Shown piece by piece: positions 26,880 to 35,721 of a stretch of DNA of 64,000 bases. Under the pieces are notes generated by a model. It saw only the letters and a program-made list of their open reading frames with translations, was not told the DNA's origin and searched no databases. How positions within the stretch are numbered: position 1 is the first letter of the stretch; each line of letters opens with the position of its first letter. The translations under genes were made by a program, and so were the position numbers. Source of the stretch: Clostridium ihumii AP5 (lineage in GTDB: Bacteria > Bacillota > Clostridia > Clostridiales > Clostridiaceae); NCBI RefSeq assembly GCF_000612845.1, contig NZ_CCAT010000009.1, forward strand, positions 35,147 through 99,146. The letters are read 5' to 3'.

Positions 26880-26935
26880 ATATCACCTTAGTAGCTGAGG
26901 TTTTAACCTTGGAGGTAATATATCCTTGCTAAATT
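26880..26935. repeat. Single A-type hairpin repeat
   Basis: GTAGCTGAGGTTTTAACCTTGG followed by AGGTAATATATCCTTGCTA, the same as 51487-51530 in the large array. Stem AGGTT/AACCT. An isolated member of the family found at 43.6, 47.0, 51.3 and 55.1 kb. Confidence 0.7.
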
Positions 26936-26962
26936 CTTATTTTTTGAATTACAACATAAAAA

Positions 26963-26996
26963 TACCCTAAAATTCATTTTTGAATAATAAGGTATT
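26963..26996 (-). terminator. H element 6 (after the 27090 peptidase E gene)
   Basis: ATACC/GGTAT with inner AATTC/GAATA; one mismatch in the lower stem. Flanked by the ACAACATAAAA block. Confidence 0.6.
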
Positions 26997-27089
26997 TAGA
27001 AAACTTATTTGTTTTATATTTTAGTTCTTGAATAAAAATATTGTTTTTAAAAACTAATTTAATAAAATCAGCATGGCTAATTAACACAA

Positions 27090-27752
27090 CTAAAGTGTCT
27101 CATCTAACTTTTGAATTTTTGAATGTGAAATTAAATATACATTGCCTAAAATATCAATTTTGTTTCCTTTTACACGTATAGCACAATCTTTGTTTGATGC
27201 GTAAACATTCATTTCTTCTGATAATGGAGATAATTCGCTTTGAATTTGTTCAATGTTATTTTCAAGATCACAATGAGACAACACTGAAAAATCATCAAGA
27301 CCAATACCATTGTAAATAGAACTTATGTCACATTCGCAGTCAGTACATTTCGAACATACCCATTTAGCAGACATGTTTATAGCACCAGCGCTTGTTCCCA
27401 TCACAACTGATTTGCTTTTTTTTATTAAATCGGACAATTGGTATTCAATCAAAAGATTATTTTGTTCAACAGTATCTCCACCTAACAAGAAAATTACCGA
27501 AGCATCTTGAATTAATTTTCGTGCCTCTTCCTTCTGTACGCTATAATCAATTAAATGATATTCATCAAATATAATATTGGCCTGGTCAAGCCACGAACGT
27601 TCAGTAGCACCAACTTCTTTATCTTCATGAAGAAATGGATTTGCACTAATCATAACAAGCGATTTTCTATCAATTATATCCTCATACAATAACTTTACCA
27701 GTTTTTCAAGAAAAGTATCGTTAAACCAACCTAAATAATAATGAATTCCCAT
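27090..27752 (-). CDS. Peptidase E-like (S51) serine peptidase
   Basis: 220 aa. GTSAGAINM (residues 119-127) holds the nucleophile Ser121, FLLGGDT (about 88-94) is the conserved glycine loop and SHCDLENN carries the likely His/Asp region. These are the hallmarks of the S51 family (dipeptidase E and cyanophycinase-like). Intracellular, no signal peptide. An AGGAGG-like site (GGAGGTACTT) precedes the ATG. A weaker P element lies about 55-110 bp upstream. Substrate probably Asp-X dipeptides by family, not shown here. Confidence 0.88.
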   Translation of the reverse strand: MGIHYYLGWFNDTFLEKLVKLLYEDIIDRKSLVMISANPFLHEDKEVGATERSWLDQANIIFDEYHLIDYSVQKEEARKLIQDASVIFLLGGDTVEQNNLLIEYQLSDLIKKSKSVVMGTSAGAINMSAKWVCSKCTDCECDISSIYNGIGLDDFSVLSHCDLENNIEQIQSELSPLSEEMNVYASNKDCAIRVKGNKIDILGNVYLISHSKIQKLDETL

Positions 27753-27804
27753 AAGTACCTCCGTATAAAAGTTTATATAATATAAACTTTTATATTTATA
27801 ATTG

Positions 27805-27862
27805 TATTACATTTTAAATATATTTTATAAATAAAGCATTTTTCAATTTTTAAAGAACATTA
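27805..27862 (-). promoter_or_regulatory. Diverged P element before the peptidase E gene
   Basis: Minus strand: ATGTTCTTTAAAAATTGAAA (boxA-like block), then AAAATATATTTAAAATG-like sequence where the extended -10 is degraded. Position relative to the gene is conserved. Confidence 0.4.
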
Positions 27863-28003
27863 TCCATATTTAAATTTTCAAAAATTGCATTTTATTATAA
27901 TCATAACATCCTCTTATTTTTGTAGAATAAAATAGAAATACCACATACTAACGTTGAATAGTATGTATTTAATTTTATCCTTTAACAAGAATATAAATTG
28001 TCA

Positions 28004-28333
28004 TTATTCAAAATTTTCTTTAAATATCACTTTTAATGCTTCACATGGAATCACCTGATTATGAAAAATTTGTAGCATTCCTTTAGGCGTTATTTTATAA
28101 CCTAACAATTCATCTTTATGAAGAACTACTGTTTTTGCTTCAACATTAATATGATCTTTAAAAGCAATAAGACGAACGAATTTATCACTTACATAAAATG
28201 TAGGTAGTTTAGCCCACAATTTTTCATCAATATTTTGGGAAGTACTTTCATAGATAAGTCTATATAAATCCCAAAACCTTTCCTTAGTTTGTTCTTCAAA
28301 CTTCTTTAAATAATTATTTATTTCCTCTTTCAT
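28004..28333 (-). CDS. DUF1801-like protein
   Basis: 109 aa from the ATG at 28333, which follows GGAGAT by 7 nt; the open frame begins 4 codons earlier. Sequence pattern (INNYLKKFEEQTKERFWDL, then EKLWAKLPTFYV, LIAFKDHINVEA and a C-terminal GMLQIFHNQVIP) fits the YdhG/DUF1801 fold found in iron-chaperone-like proteins. Function uncertain. P element about 85 bp upstream. Confidence 0.72.
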   Translation of the reverse strand: MKEEINNYLKKFEEQTKERFWDLYRLIYESTSQNIDEKLWAKLPTFYVSDKFVRLIAFKDHINVEAKTVVLHKDELLGYKITPKGMLQIFHNQVIPCEALKVIFKENFE

Positions 28334-28418
28334 TTTTATCTCCATACTTCTATGATTTGTTTATATTTATATATCATATAAATTAACCTTGATATGAATT
28401 CCTTTATTACCACAAAAC

Positions 28419-28468
28419 AATTATAACATATTTTGTAAATACAGAATTGCTTAATTTTAAAAAGTTAT
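28419..28468 (-). promoter_or_regulatory. P element before the DUF1801 gene
   Basis: Minus strand ATTTACAAAATATGTTATAA, with the perfect TGnTATAAT extended -10. The upstream block here is AACTTTTTAAAATTAAGC, a weaker boxA match. Confidence 0.65.
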
Positions 28469-28576
28469 CTTGTATTTTCATTACTTTATAAAACATTTTA
28501 TGCCTTTATTTTGAATATTAAGTAAAACTCCACTAGATCATTTTTCTTTGATTGGTATTACAACATAATAAAAAAA

Positions 28577-28609
28577 ATACCATAAATTCATTTTTGAATA
28601 GTATGGTAT
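28577..28609 (-). terminator. H element 7 (terminator of the 28664 lipoprotein gene)
   Basis: ATACCATA/TATGGTAT with AATTC/GAATA inner stem; a long T run (8 T) follows on the minus strand. Compared with 13883-13914 the fifth pair has changed from G-C to A-T on both sides. Confidence 0.75.
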
Positions 28610-28663
28610 TTAATATATTACTTTTCACTATTCACTTTTACTTCTTAACTCCTCATTAAATCA

Positions 28664-29086
28664 CTACTTATCCTTAAGTAATGCATCTATATCCTCATAT
28701 ATCTCTTGTGCTATCTCCCAAGTACCATTATAAGGTTGTTCAATATAACATATATCTTTTATTTTGTACACATAAGCTACACTACTTCCACCTTCAGAAT
28801 ATGAAAATTCTAACTTTATATAATAGTCTACATTTGTTGGCGTGTCACCAAGAGACTCACGATTTGTTTTTTTAGAATTTAATTTAGTACTATCAATTAT
28901 TTTTTTAATTTCTTCATTATCAGTGATTGTAATATATTTATTATTTTCTTCTTTGTTATCTGATAAAACTATACTTTTTAAATCAGCTTCATTTGGCAAA
29001 ACAACTTGCACTTTACTACAACCAATTAAACTTAAACTCAATAACAAAATCACAATTAAAACACTGAAAATTTTGCTTCTACTCAT
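28664..29086 (-). CDS. Lipoprotein (DUF5301-like)
   Basis: 140 aa. Signal peptide with lipobox LIGC, Cys at residue 23, so anchored on the outer membrane face. The body has a regular beta/alpha pattern with ITDNEEIKKIIDSTKLNSKK, TNRESLGDTPTNVDYYIKLE and SYSEGGSSVAYVYK, similar to DUF5301 lipoproteins of firmicutes. Function unknown. Monocistronic, closed by an H-type terminator. Confidence 0.78.
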   Translation of the reverse strand: MSRSKIFSVLIVILLLSLSLIGCSKVQVVLPNEADLKSIVLSDNKEENNKYITITDNEEIKKIIDSTKLNSKKTNRESLGDTPTNVDYYIKLEFSYSEGGSSVAYVYKIKDICYIEQPYNGTWEIAQEIYEDIDALLKDK

Positions 29087-29176
29087 TATTCAACTCCTAT
29101 ATAATTTAAAACTATGGTATTCTATCTCAATGTAATTATTTTAATAATACATTTAATACATTGATGAGACTAACCA

Positions 29177-29629
29177 TTATTTTATTTTGCTTCGTTTTTT
29201 TGATAATTTAAATTTTTGGTAAAGAATATCTTTTAAAACCAAAGCAGTATCCTCATCATTAAAATTAAATTCATTTTTGCAATCATCATACAACTGCGAT
29301 ATTTTTTCACAATAATTATTTATTCCTTGCATACCTTGATAAGATGCTAAAATTGGATACTTCTTGCTCCATGCACTAGTCCAATCAATTTCATCCACAA
29401 TCATTTTTATGCTTGTAACATCACCACTAAGATTACTTCCATTTATAAGATAATCATAACTTACATTATATAGTTGACTTAACAATTTTACCTTAATTAA
29501 CTCTGGAACTGTTTGATCAGTTTCCCATTTGCTGATAGTTTGCCTTGATACCCCTAATTTTTCAGCCACATCTTCTTGAGATAAACCTGATTTTTTACGT
29601 AAATCTAGTAATTTATCACCTAATAACAT
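29177..29629 (-). CDS. XRE-family transcriptional regulator
   Basis: 150 aa from the ATG at 29629 (AAAGGTG about 12 nt before; an upstream GTG is possible). N-terminal helix-turn-helix LRKKSGLSQEDVAEKLGVSR-QTISKWETDQTVPEL (about residues 10-44) is a clear Cro/CI domain. The C-terminal 90 residues are helical with no known domain. Target unknown; the adjacent lipoprotein gene is a candidate since it lies 90 bp downstream in the same direction. Confidence 0.9.
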   Translation of the reverse strand: MLLGDKLLDLRKKSGLSQEDVAEKLGVSRQTISKWETDQTVPELIKVKLLSQLYNVSYDYLINGSNLSGDVTSIKMIVDEIDWTSAWSKKYPILASYQGMQGINNYCEKISQLYDDCKNEFNFNDEDTALVLKDILYQKFKLSKKRSKIK

Positions 29630-29804
29630 AATAATCACACACCTTTCAATTCCTCTGAGCTACCTTGTATCTAAAGTATACTTGAAATGTAAAGTGTTAT
29701 CTACCAATTAATCTTGGAATTTTGTCAACTATAATTAACATTTTTAATATAAGTATTCACTACTTTATTAAAATGACCAACAAATTTAAAATTTGATTTA
29801 CTAT

Positions 29805-30200
29805 TTACTTAATCTGAATTTTTAATTCCATACAGCGGTTAATAGCATAATCATTATTCTGCAATGCTGCCTTAATAAACCATTCTCTTGCTTTTGAAAA
29901 ATTTTTTTCCACTATAATACCTTCCATATAGAATAAATCTGCAAGATTACATTGTGCATCTCTATCTCCGTGTAGTGCGGCTCGTTCAGTCCAGTAAAAA
30001 GCCTTTTCCATATCCTTTTCTACACCAATTCCATCATAATAGAAGCACCCAACTTGACATTCAGCTAAGGGATATCCTTTCTCAGCTAACCTTAAATGAC
30101 CTTGAAAACACTCTTCATATTGTTGCGTTTCAAAGTATTTCTGAATAAGTTCATTACATTCATCAAGTTCTTTGCAGGGACTATAATAATCATCCGTCAT
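29805..30200 (-). CDS. Sel1/TPR-like repeat protein
   Basis: 131 aa with two or three Sel1-like units: GHLRLAEKGYPLAECQVGCF-YYDGIGVEKDMEKAFYWTERAA, LHGDRDAQCNLADLFYMEGI and SKAREWFIKAALQNNDYAIN. The A-x-x-G-x-x-x-A-x-x spacing is diagnostic. Acts as a protein-interaction scaffold; partner unknown. GGAGG site (TTGGGAGGAA) before the ATG. Confidence 0.85.
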   Translation of the reverse strand: MTDDYYSPCKELDECNELIQKYFETQQYEECFQGHLRLAEKGYPLAECQVGCFYYDGIGVEKDMEKAFYWTERAALHGDRDAQCNLADLFYMEGIIVEKNFSKAREWFIKAALQNNDYAINRCMELKIQIK

Positions 30201-30269
30201 ATGTGTTTCCTCCCAAAATTCTATTTATCTTTATTTTTTACTTAACATAATTTGATTATTATAAATAAT

Positions 30270-31121
30270 TTATGATTTTATAGGTTTTAATACTTTGTAA
30301 GAAAATTCTGAAATATATGCTTCTCTAAAACCTAAACTATCATATAACTTCCTAGCATCATTTCCAACAACACACCATAACACTACTTCTTTATAACCTC
30401 GATTATATATTTCATTGCATAAATACTTAACAAAATTTTTCCCTATACCATTTCCTTGTAAATCTGTTTTTACTGCTACGCTACCAATTTCATTTCCTAC
30501 TAAATGTCCATGTCCAGCAACTTCATCATTTACTTCATATGTAAAACGATTAGCTGCATCTACATTCCAGGCTTTCCGATTTTTTTCACTTGGTTGTTCA
30601 ACAACAGAGCCTGGAAAATCTCCTACTTTAATACGCATTTCATGAAATGGTTCTGCATACAAAGCATGCCCTTTTGAATAATCTTCATCAACATATAACC
30701 TTACAGGAAGCTCGCTAATTTCAAATTTTCCATCTTTATGTTTCATATAAGCACTTGAAAATTCTCTTTCATAACCCAATCTCTTTGCAAACATTTTTGA
30801 CACTTCATTATCTGCATGAAAATTTGTTATTATTTTTTGTGATTCTTTTTGCAATTCATTTTCACAAAATTTAGCCACTGCTTGTCCTATTCCTTTACAC
30901 CTATATTTTGGTGCAACAAATATAATTAAGCAAGATACCTTTTTACCTGATATTATTTGTGCTACTGCAACAATCTTACCTTCCATGTATACAACCGTTA
31001 GTGTACCTGTATCATTTTGCAATGCCCATAAAAATTCTTCACTTGTTTCAATATCTTGAAATAACAATTCCCTTACATCATCATACTCATTTTGACTTAT
31101 TGATTTGTAAAAAAGCTCCAT
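30270..31121 (-). CDS. Tandem GNAT-domain acetyltransferase
   Basis: 283 aa with two GNAT cores. The first has FVAPKYRCKGIGQAVAKFCE (about residues 68-87) and the second SVAVKTDLQGNGIGKNFVKY (about 213-232), each a good acetyl-CoA-binding A motif; VLWCVVGNDARKLYDSLGFRE closes the second. Doubled GNATs usually have one catalytic and one structural domain. Substrate unknown. The ATG at 31121 lies after TGAGG. Confidence 0.85.
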   Translation of the reverse strand: MELFYKSISQNEYDDVRELLFQDIETSEEFLWALQNDTGTLTVVYMEGKIVAVAQIISGKKVSCLIIFVAPKYRCKGIGQAVAKFCENELQKESQKIITNFHADNEVSKMFAKRLGYEREFSSAYMKHKDGKFEISELPVRLYVDEDYSKGHALYAEPFHEMRIKVGDFPGSVVEQPSEKNRKAWNVDAANRFTYEVNDEVAGHGHLVGNEIGSVAVKTDLQGNGIGKNFVKYLCNEIYNRGYKEVVLWCVVGNDARKLYDSLGFREAYISEFSYKVLKPIKS

Positions 31122-31249
31122 ACTATTACATCCTCATATAATTATTTTTTTAAAATATATAACCCCCACTACAAATTAGAATTTGTATATGACTTATGGT
31201 ATAAAACTAGATTTCTCTACTACTACATAAATATTTTTTCAAAGCTAAA

Positions 31250-31298
31250 TTGCTTCACATTTTGTAGATATGAACCATATCTACAAAATATGAAGCAA
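31250..31298. repeat. Long near-perfect inverted repeat downstream of the 31328 gene
   Basis: TTGCTTCACATTTTGTAGAT and onward pairs with its complement ending TGAAGCAA: about 23 bp with one mismatch and a 3-nt loop. Located 30 bp after the NUDIX stop, with no T run, so it is not a classic intrinsic terminator. Could be a small RNA stem or an RNase III site. Confidence 0.6.
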
Positions 31299-31327
31299 CT
31301 GATAATTAAATACAATCATTTAACATA

Positions 31328-31780
31328 TTAAAAAATATTAGATTTAATTCTATTGTGGAGTTCAAAAATAGCTACTTTATTAGTTTGCCAATATAACATC
31401 TCTTCTGCTTTTTCATATGTAGCCCAAATATATTCTGTATGTTCTTCTGATAATTTTATTGGGTTATTATCTACGTTTACAGCAAAGCAATATTCAGGTA
31501 AAACAAACGTATCAGCAGACCAATATTTCCTATGTTTGTCGGAAATGCAGTCAGCAGGTACATAAAATGTTGACACTAACTGATAATAAGTAAGTGTCTT
31601 TTCAAGACTGGCTTCTTCAAATGCTTCTCGTTTAGCTGCCTCAAGTGGAGTTTCCTCGTCCTCGCCACCTCCAGCAATAAATTGCCAATATTCACCAGCA
31701 TTTCTTTTGAAAATACAATATTGTGGTATTCCGTCTACTAATTTATAGGGTATAACTAATACTTGTATTGGTGCTCTCAT
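31328..31780 (-). CDS. NUDIX hydrolase (dATP pyrophosphohydrolase-like)
   Basis: 150 aa from the ATG at 31780, 7 nt after AGGAGG; the open frame is 10 codons longer. Opening MRAPIQVLVIPYKLVDGIPQ and the box GGGEDEE...REAFEEASL fit the group annotated as dihydroneopterin triphosphate or dATP pyrophosphohydrolases (NudB-like), here with Ala-Ser in place of the usual GI after EE. The WQFIAGGGEDEETPLEAAKR segment is typical. P element upstream. Confidence 0.88.
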   Translation of the reverse strand: MRAPIQVLVIPYKLVDGIPQYCIFKRNAGEYWQFIAGGGEDEETPLEAAKREAFEEASLEKTLTYYQLVSTFYVPADCISDKHRKYWSADTFVLPEYCFAVNVDNNPIKLSEEHTEYIWATYEKAEEMLYWQTNKVAIFELHNRIKSNIF

Positions 31781-31829
31781 AATAATACCTCCTAAAAAAC
31801 TAATCTTCACATTAAAATACTATTATGAA

Positions 31830-31881
31830 TTAATTATAACATATTTTGTAAATAACGCATTATTCAATTTTCAAAGAACAC
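31830..31881 (-). promoter_or_regulatory. P element before the 31328 NUDIX gene (best copy)
   Basis: Minus strand: GTGTTCTTTGAAAATTGAAT, then GTTATTTACAAAATATG and TTATAATTAATTC. Gives a full TGTTCTTTGAAAA boxA match and a perfect extended -10. About 45 bp before the start codon. Confidence 0.7.
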
Positions 31882-31924
31882 TTTTTACTTTTATGTCCCT
31901 TAATAATTATATTGCGAATTAAAA

Positions 31925-31956
31925 ATACCAAATATTCACTTTGAATAATACGGTAT
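31925..31956 (-). terminator. H element 9 (after the 31976 gene)
   Basis: ATACC/GGTAT with ATATTC/GAATAA; minus T run. Separated from the P element before the next gene by only 44 bp, so terminator and promoter form one compact module here. Confidence 0.7.
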
Positions 31957-31975
31957 TAATAAAAATTTAAAAGCT

Positions 31976-32224
31976 TTAAAAATTAAACCATTTTATACTT
32001 TTATATTCTTCTTCTACATCTGGATAACATCCAACTATTTTTTTTAAAGAAATAGCATCATTACCATATGTCATTTTAATAAATTTTACGAATAAAGTTT
32101 CATCATAGCAATTCTTCTTTTTCCACTTAAAGAAATCAGAAATAATATTATCAAAATTATCTAAGATAATTTTATCAACTTTATATAATCCAATATCGCC
32201 ATCAGCACTTAATAGTAAATACAT
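31976..32224 (-). CDS. Small unknown protein
   Basis: 82 aa, no membrane segment or signal. MYLLLSADGDIGLYKVDKII at the start and VKFIKMTYGNDAISLKKIVG in the middle; no known motif. ATG with AGGAGG site. Small lone cassette ended by H element 9. Possible immunity or accessory protein; nothing specific can be claimed. Confidence 0.6.
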   Translation of the reverse strand: MYLLLSADGDIGLYKVDKIILDNFDNIISDFFKWKKKNCYDETLFVKFIKMTYGNDAISLKKIVGCYPDVEEEYKSIKWFNF

Positions 32225-32281
32225 AATATACCTCCTCTTTACAAATTGAAGTTTAGCAATTCTATATTACGTTATTTTTTA

Positions 32282-32473
32282 TCAACCATGTTGTTTTCCT
32301 TTTCTACCACTCTTATCACTACCAATTAAAATGAAGCCTTCAGAAACAGCAAGTGCAAATATAATATCATGTTCACCTAATGGATCTGATACGATAGAAT
32401 ATACTAAATGTACTGTACAAATTAATAATATACAAATTATGCTATTACGCAAAATTCTTCTATTTTTAAACAT
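32282..32473 (-). CDS. Small membrane protein, unknown
   Basis: 63 aa from the ATG at 32473 (AGGAGG 8 nt before it). Two membrane segments (about residues 10-27 and 35-50) and a basic tail GSDKSGRKGKQHG. No family recognised. Downstream lies a 60-bp gap to the 31976 gene, so the two could be cotranscribed. Confidence 0.55.
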   Translation of the reverse strand: MFKNRRILRNSIICILLICTVHLVYSIVSDPLGEHDIIFALAVSEGFILIGSDKSGRKGKQHG

Positions 32474-32491
32474 CAAAATAACCTCCTATGT

Positions 32492-32646
32492 AAATTGGAA
32501 TTTAACAAGAAGTGAAGAGTGAAGAGTGAAAAGTTAATGAATAAATTCAGCAAAGCTGAATTTGAATATATTTTTAAAAAATCCTTTAGGATTTCCACCT
32601 TAACTCTTCACTTTTATCTCTTACTTTTTAACTCATATACAAATTA
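32492..32646. repeat. 155-bp intergenic repeat (copy 1)
   Basis: Nearly identical to 45094-45255 across the whole length, apart from a short indel in the GTGAAGA tract. Ends are imperfect inverted repeats (AAATTGGAATTTAACAAG and the inverse of AATTTGTATATGAGTTAA), inside which GTGAAGAGT/ACTCTTCAC pair. No coding capacity. Inserted upstream of the small membrane gene. Confidence 0.8.
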
Positions 32647-32761
32647 AAATTTGTAATTCACCATACTTTAAAATTGTTTAGTAAATTCAACTTTTTCAAT
32701 TATATAATTTTATGCATCATCAATTGTTAAATCTTATTCATTATCAAATGTTTAGAATAAT

Positions 32762-33802
32762 TTAGTTATTATTTATCCATTTTCCTTCTGTTTCCATAGT
32801 CTTTAGATTAATAACTTCTTTGAAATCATAATTTCTAGTCCATCTACAAAATATAGAATTCTTACTAAATAAAATCTTAGAAATCAAAGAATTAGGTACT
32901 GGAACCCACCCATCTGTGGCTCTTAAATTAAATTCAACTATATCTTCTTTTCTATTTACACTAAACTCACCATTTATGTGTCCATATATGCTTTTAGGTT
33001 CTATATTAAACTTTCCTGACATAGTTTCAGTAATATTTAGTGGTGGTGCAAATTTAATTATAGTTTCATTTTCTTTACACATAATTAGTATCTCTTTTAA
33101 AGCATTTTCTTTTTCAAATCTATACGCTACATTATCCTTCTGAAAAACAAGTTTATTATCCAAATTCACTTCCTCTAATTCTGAGTAATCTGTATTGATA
33201 AATTCAATTAACTCACAATTTTCACTATACCTTGTAAAATATCTTCTTTGAAAATTCATTAGCATAGGAAATGTATCTATTTCTACATCTATATTATCTA
33301 TCTTACATCTTACAATTGTATCTTTTCTTCTAATGAAATCGAAATCATATAAAAATAAAAGTGGCATAAATTCAGGATTCTTAGAGCCAAATCCAACAGG
33401 TGCTAATAAATTGATTGGTTTAGTTTTGCTATTAATTTCCTCTTTTATAAAAAAGCTAATTTCACGATTTTCAATATCATTAAAAGTAAATGATAAGGTT
33501 AACTTTCCATCTTCAGTTTGAAATATTGTATTATCCAATGTAGTTTGTATATGCTTATTTAATCCATTTTCAGCAATATTAAATTTTTCATCCTTATCAT
33601 ATACAAGAGAATAATCATCATATACATCTAGATAATTATCATTTCTATAGGCAACTATTCTATATCCTCTACCAGAAATTTCACTATCAAAATATTGTAG
33701 TTCTAAGCACTTATAAAGTTTATCCGGATTATTTTCAAAAGGTATTAAAGCTAGTTTTTTCATTGGACAATATTTAACTTTAACAGACAAAAAACTTTTC
33801 AT
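32762..33802 (-). CDS. Unknown protein, beta-rich
   Basis: 346 aa, no signal peptide. The pattern is dominated by beta strands (SGRGYRIVAYRNDNYLDVYDD, KLTLSFTFNDIENREISFFI, DTIVRCKIDNIDVEIDTFP) and has a late ATDGWVPVPNSLISKILFSK. It resembles lone firmicute hypothetical proteins; no domain is recognised. The whole length is open with normal codon use, so it is a real gene. TTGAGTAAATG start with AAAGGAG. Monocistronic. Confidence 0.75.
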   Translation of the reverse strand: MKSFLSVKVKYCPMKKLALIPFENNPDKLYKCLELQYFDSEISGRGYRIVAYRNDNYLDVYDDYSLVYDKDEKFNIAENGLNKHIQTTLDNTIFQTEDGKLTLSFTFNDIENREISFFIKEEINSKTKPINLLAPVGFGSKNPEFMPLLFLYDFDFIRRKDTIVRCKIDNIDVEIDTFPMLMNFQRRYFTRYSENCELIEFINTDYSELEEVNLDNKLVFQKDNVAYRFEKENALKEILIMCKENETIIKFAPPLNITETMSGKFNIEPKSIYGHINGEFSVNRKEDIVEFNLRATDGWVPVPNSLISKILFSKNSIFCRWTRNYDFKEVINLKTMETEGKWINNN

Positions 33803-33897
33803 TTACTCAACTCCTTTGCTTTATAAATCATAGTTCTTTATATAACCACTCATATAGAAATTCCTATTTAACACTTTGATCTAAAACCTGTTGTTTA

Positions 33898-34434
33898 TCA
33901 GTTTGTTTGAAATGCAAGAACTTGCTCATCATCTTCCAACTGATAAACAACAGGTTTAAATATTTCTGTTGATTTATTCCATAAATTAACGGCCGCTTTA
34001 TTTTTTAAACTATATTTCAGTTCCCATTTACCAGGATATTGTGAAAATACTTTGTCAATTGCCTCTCGTGCAATACCTTTTTTTCTGTAAATTGGAAAGA
34101 TAGAAAATTCAGTAATCACATAATCAGGTTTTTGGTGAATATATGAATGATTGTTTATCATTATAAAGCCAACAATTTTACCCTCCAATTTTATGAACAA
34201 TGCTTTTCTTGTTGATTCAATAAAATAGTCATCAAAATACCTATATAGATAATTTCCTGTATCATCCAACTCATCATCATAATATTGCGTCATTTCATAA
34301 AGATACTTTTGAAAAATATTATACAACACTTCTTTTTCTGATTCTTTAACTAATTGTAATTCAATCAAATCAATCCCACCTTTATTAATTATAAATTCAT
34401 CCAATTTTAGCCCATATCTATTTAACATACTCAA
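33898..34434 (-). CDS. GNAT-family N-acetyltransferase
   Basis: 178 aa as opened at a TTG overlapping the HAD gene stop. A better start may be the TTG at 34368, after AAAGGTGG (product then begins at the IELQLVKE segment, about 156 aa). GNAT core: EFSIFPIYRKKGIAREAIDK (A motif YRxxGIA) and LKYSLKNKAAVNLWNKSTEI. Style is that of predicted acetyltransferases with an aromatic N-terminal helix (KYLYEMTQYYDDELDDTGNY). Coupled to the HAD gene by 4-bp overlap. Confidence 0.82.
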   Translation of the reverse strand: MSMLNRYGLKLDEFIINKGGIDLIELQLVKESEKEVLYNIFQKYLYEMTQYYDDELDDTGNYLYRYFDDYFIESTRKALFIKLEGKIVGFIMINNHSYIHQKPDYVITEFSIFPIYRKKGIAREAIDKVFSQYPGKWELKYSLKNKAAVNLWNKSTEIFKPVVYQLEDDEQVLAFQTN

Positions 34435-35099
34435 ATATATTTTAATATTTCAAATGGTGTTTCAGCTTGTATAAAATCTTTCTTTCTTTTTGCAGGTTGA
34501 AGAGTTCCTTCTTTAAAATACCACACTGCCTGTATAGCTTTCATTCCTATCTCTGAAGCAGTTTCCAACTCAAAACTACCACCATCTCCAACATATATAC
34601 ATTCATCAGACGACACTGATAACTTATTCATACATCTAATAAATATCTCTTTTTCAGGCTTTTGCAAACCTTGCTCAAAAGAAAGATATGTAGCATCAAA
34701 ATATGGAAAGAGTTCACTATTTCTTATTGCCTCAACTTCTTCTGAAAAACAATTGCTTATCAAACCTATACAAATTCCTTTTTTCTTTAGTTCCTTTAAC
34801 ATTGGGAGAATTTCTGGATGAAGATACTTGAAACATTCTTTCTTTGACATTTTCCTTTTATCCACGATCTTACTAAGTAGTTCTTTAGAATAACATTGTT
34901 TTTCTTTTAGTATGAATTCTAATGTTTCTTCTAAATTCATTTTTCCTATAGTTCTCCCATACTCTGTTGGTTTCCACAATAATTGAAATTCTTCTTCTGA
35001 AATTCCAGCATCTATAGCTATTTGCGTACCAAAATATAGTGGGCTTTGAAAAAGAGTTATTAATGTTTCATACATATCAAAAATTACTGCTTTTATCAT
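34431..35099 (-). CDS. HAD-family hydrolase with an altered first motif
   Basis: 222 aa. HAD motif I reads FDMYETLIT (residues 7-15): the nucleophile Asp is present but the second Asp is Tyr, a variant seen in some firmicute HAD proteins. Motif II is IGLISNCF, motif III K in LQKPEKEIF, motif IV YVGDGGSFE. Subclass IA with a helical cap. Likely a phosphatase or haloacid-type hydrolase; activity may be changed by the missing general acid. Upstream of the GNAT gene in a two-gene unit. Confidence 0.85.
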   Translation of the reverse strand: MIKAVIFDMYETLITLFQSPLYFGTQIAIDAGISEEEFQLLWKPTEYGRTIGKMNLEETLEFILKEKQCYSKELLSKIVDKRKMSKKECFKYLHPEILPMLKELKKKGICIGLISNCFSEEVEAIRNSELFPYFDATYLSFEQGLQKPEKEIFIRCMNKLSVSSDECIYVGDGGSFELETASEIGMKAIQAVWYFKEGTLQPAKRKKDFIQAETPFEILKYI

Positions 35100-35160
35100 A
35101 CAAAACTTCTCCTTACACTCATAAAACTTTCTATTTATCTCTATTTTTTTTAATTAATAT

Positions 35161-35721
35161 TTAATCAACCCAATCTACACATGGGTATCCCATATAGTAA
35201 TCAATAGTATATGGTGTGCAATAATTTATATTTGCTTGTCCTATAAATCTTCTAATAATTCCACCATGTGCAATAATCATAATTTTATTAAATCCCTTTT
35301 CAAGATATTTATTTAAGATAGGAATAACTCTTTCTATAATTTCATTAATTGTTTCCCAATTTCTCTTCTCTCCATCTGGATACATACCCTTACACTTCCA
35401 AAAATCTTGATGAATCTCAAGTGATTGTTTAGAAGTCTTATATTGATATGTTTTGTCTGGACACCATTCATGTAAATCTACTTCTACTTCTATTCTTATA
35501 CCTGTATTTCTAGAAATAATAGCTGCTGTTTGTAGTGCTCTTGTGTATGGAGATGAAACAATAAGCTCACAACTATATAAATCTAAATTTTTAGAAACAT
35601 CTTCTGCTTGTTGTATACCTGATATAGTTAATGGAGCCAAATCTCTACCTTGTCCAACAAATCCTCTTTCATCACATGGTAAATAATTAGGTTCACCATG
35701 CCTTATAAAGACTACTTTCAT
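35161..35721 (-). CDS. Histidine phosphatase family protein
   Basis: 186 aa. RHGEPNY at residues 7-13, SSPYTRALQTA (second Arg) and IIAHGGIIRR (late His). Shares the VDLHEWCPD and GLDLAPLT-like segments with the 18539 gene, so likely a paralog within the same island. Phosphatase on an unknown small molecule. It ends 60 bp before the HAD gene start, which is the neighbouring gene downstream. Confidence 0.9.
   Translation of the reverse strand: MKVVFIRHGEPNYLPCDERGFVGQGRDLAPLTISGIQQAEDVSKNLDLYSCELIVSSPYTRALQTAAIISRNTGIRIEVEVDLHEWCPDKTYQYKTSKQSLEIHQDFWKCKGMYPDGEKRNWETINEIIERVIPILNKYLEKGFNKIMIIAHGGIIRRFIGQANINYCTPYTIDYYMGYPCVDWVD

Noticed and set aside
31865..31881. rRNA operon fragments, because of the boxA-like TGTTCTTTGAAAATTGAA
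   Set aside because: Only 20 bp match rRNA spacers; no 16S, 23S, 5S or tRNA sequence was seen anywhere in the window.
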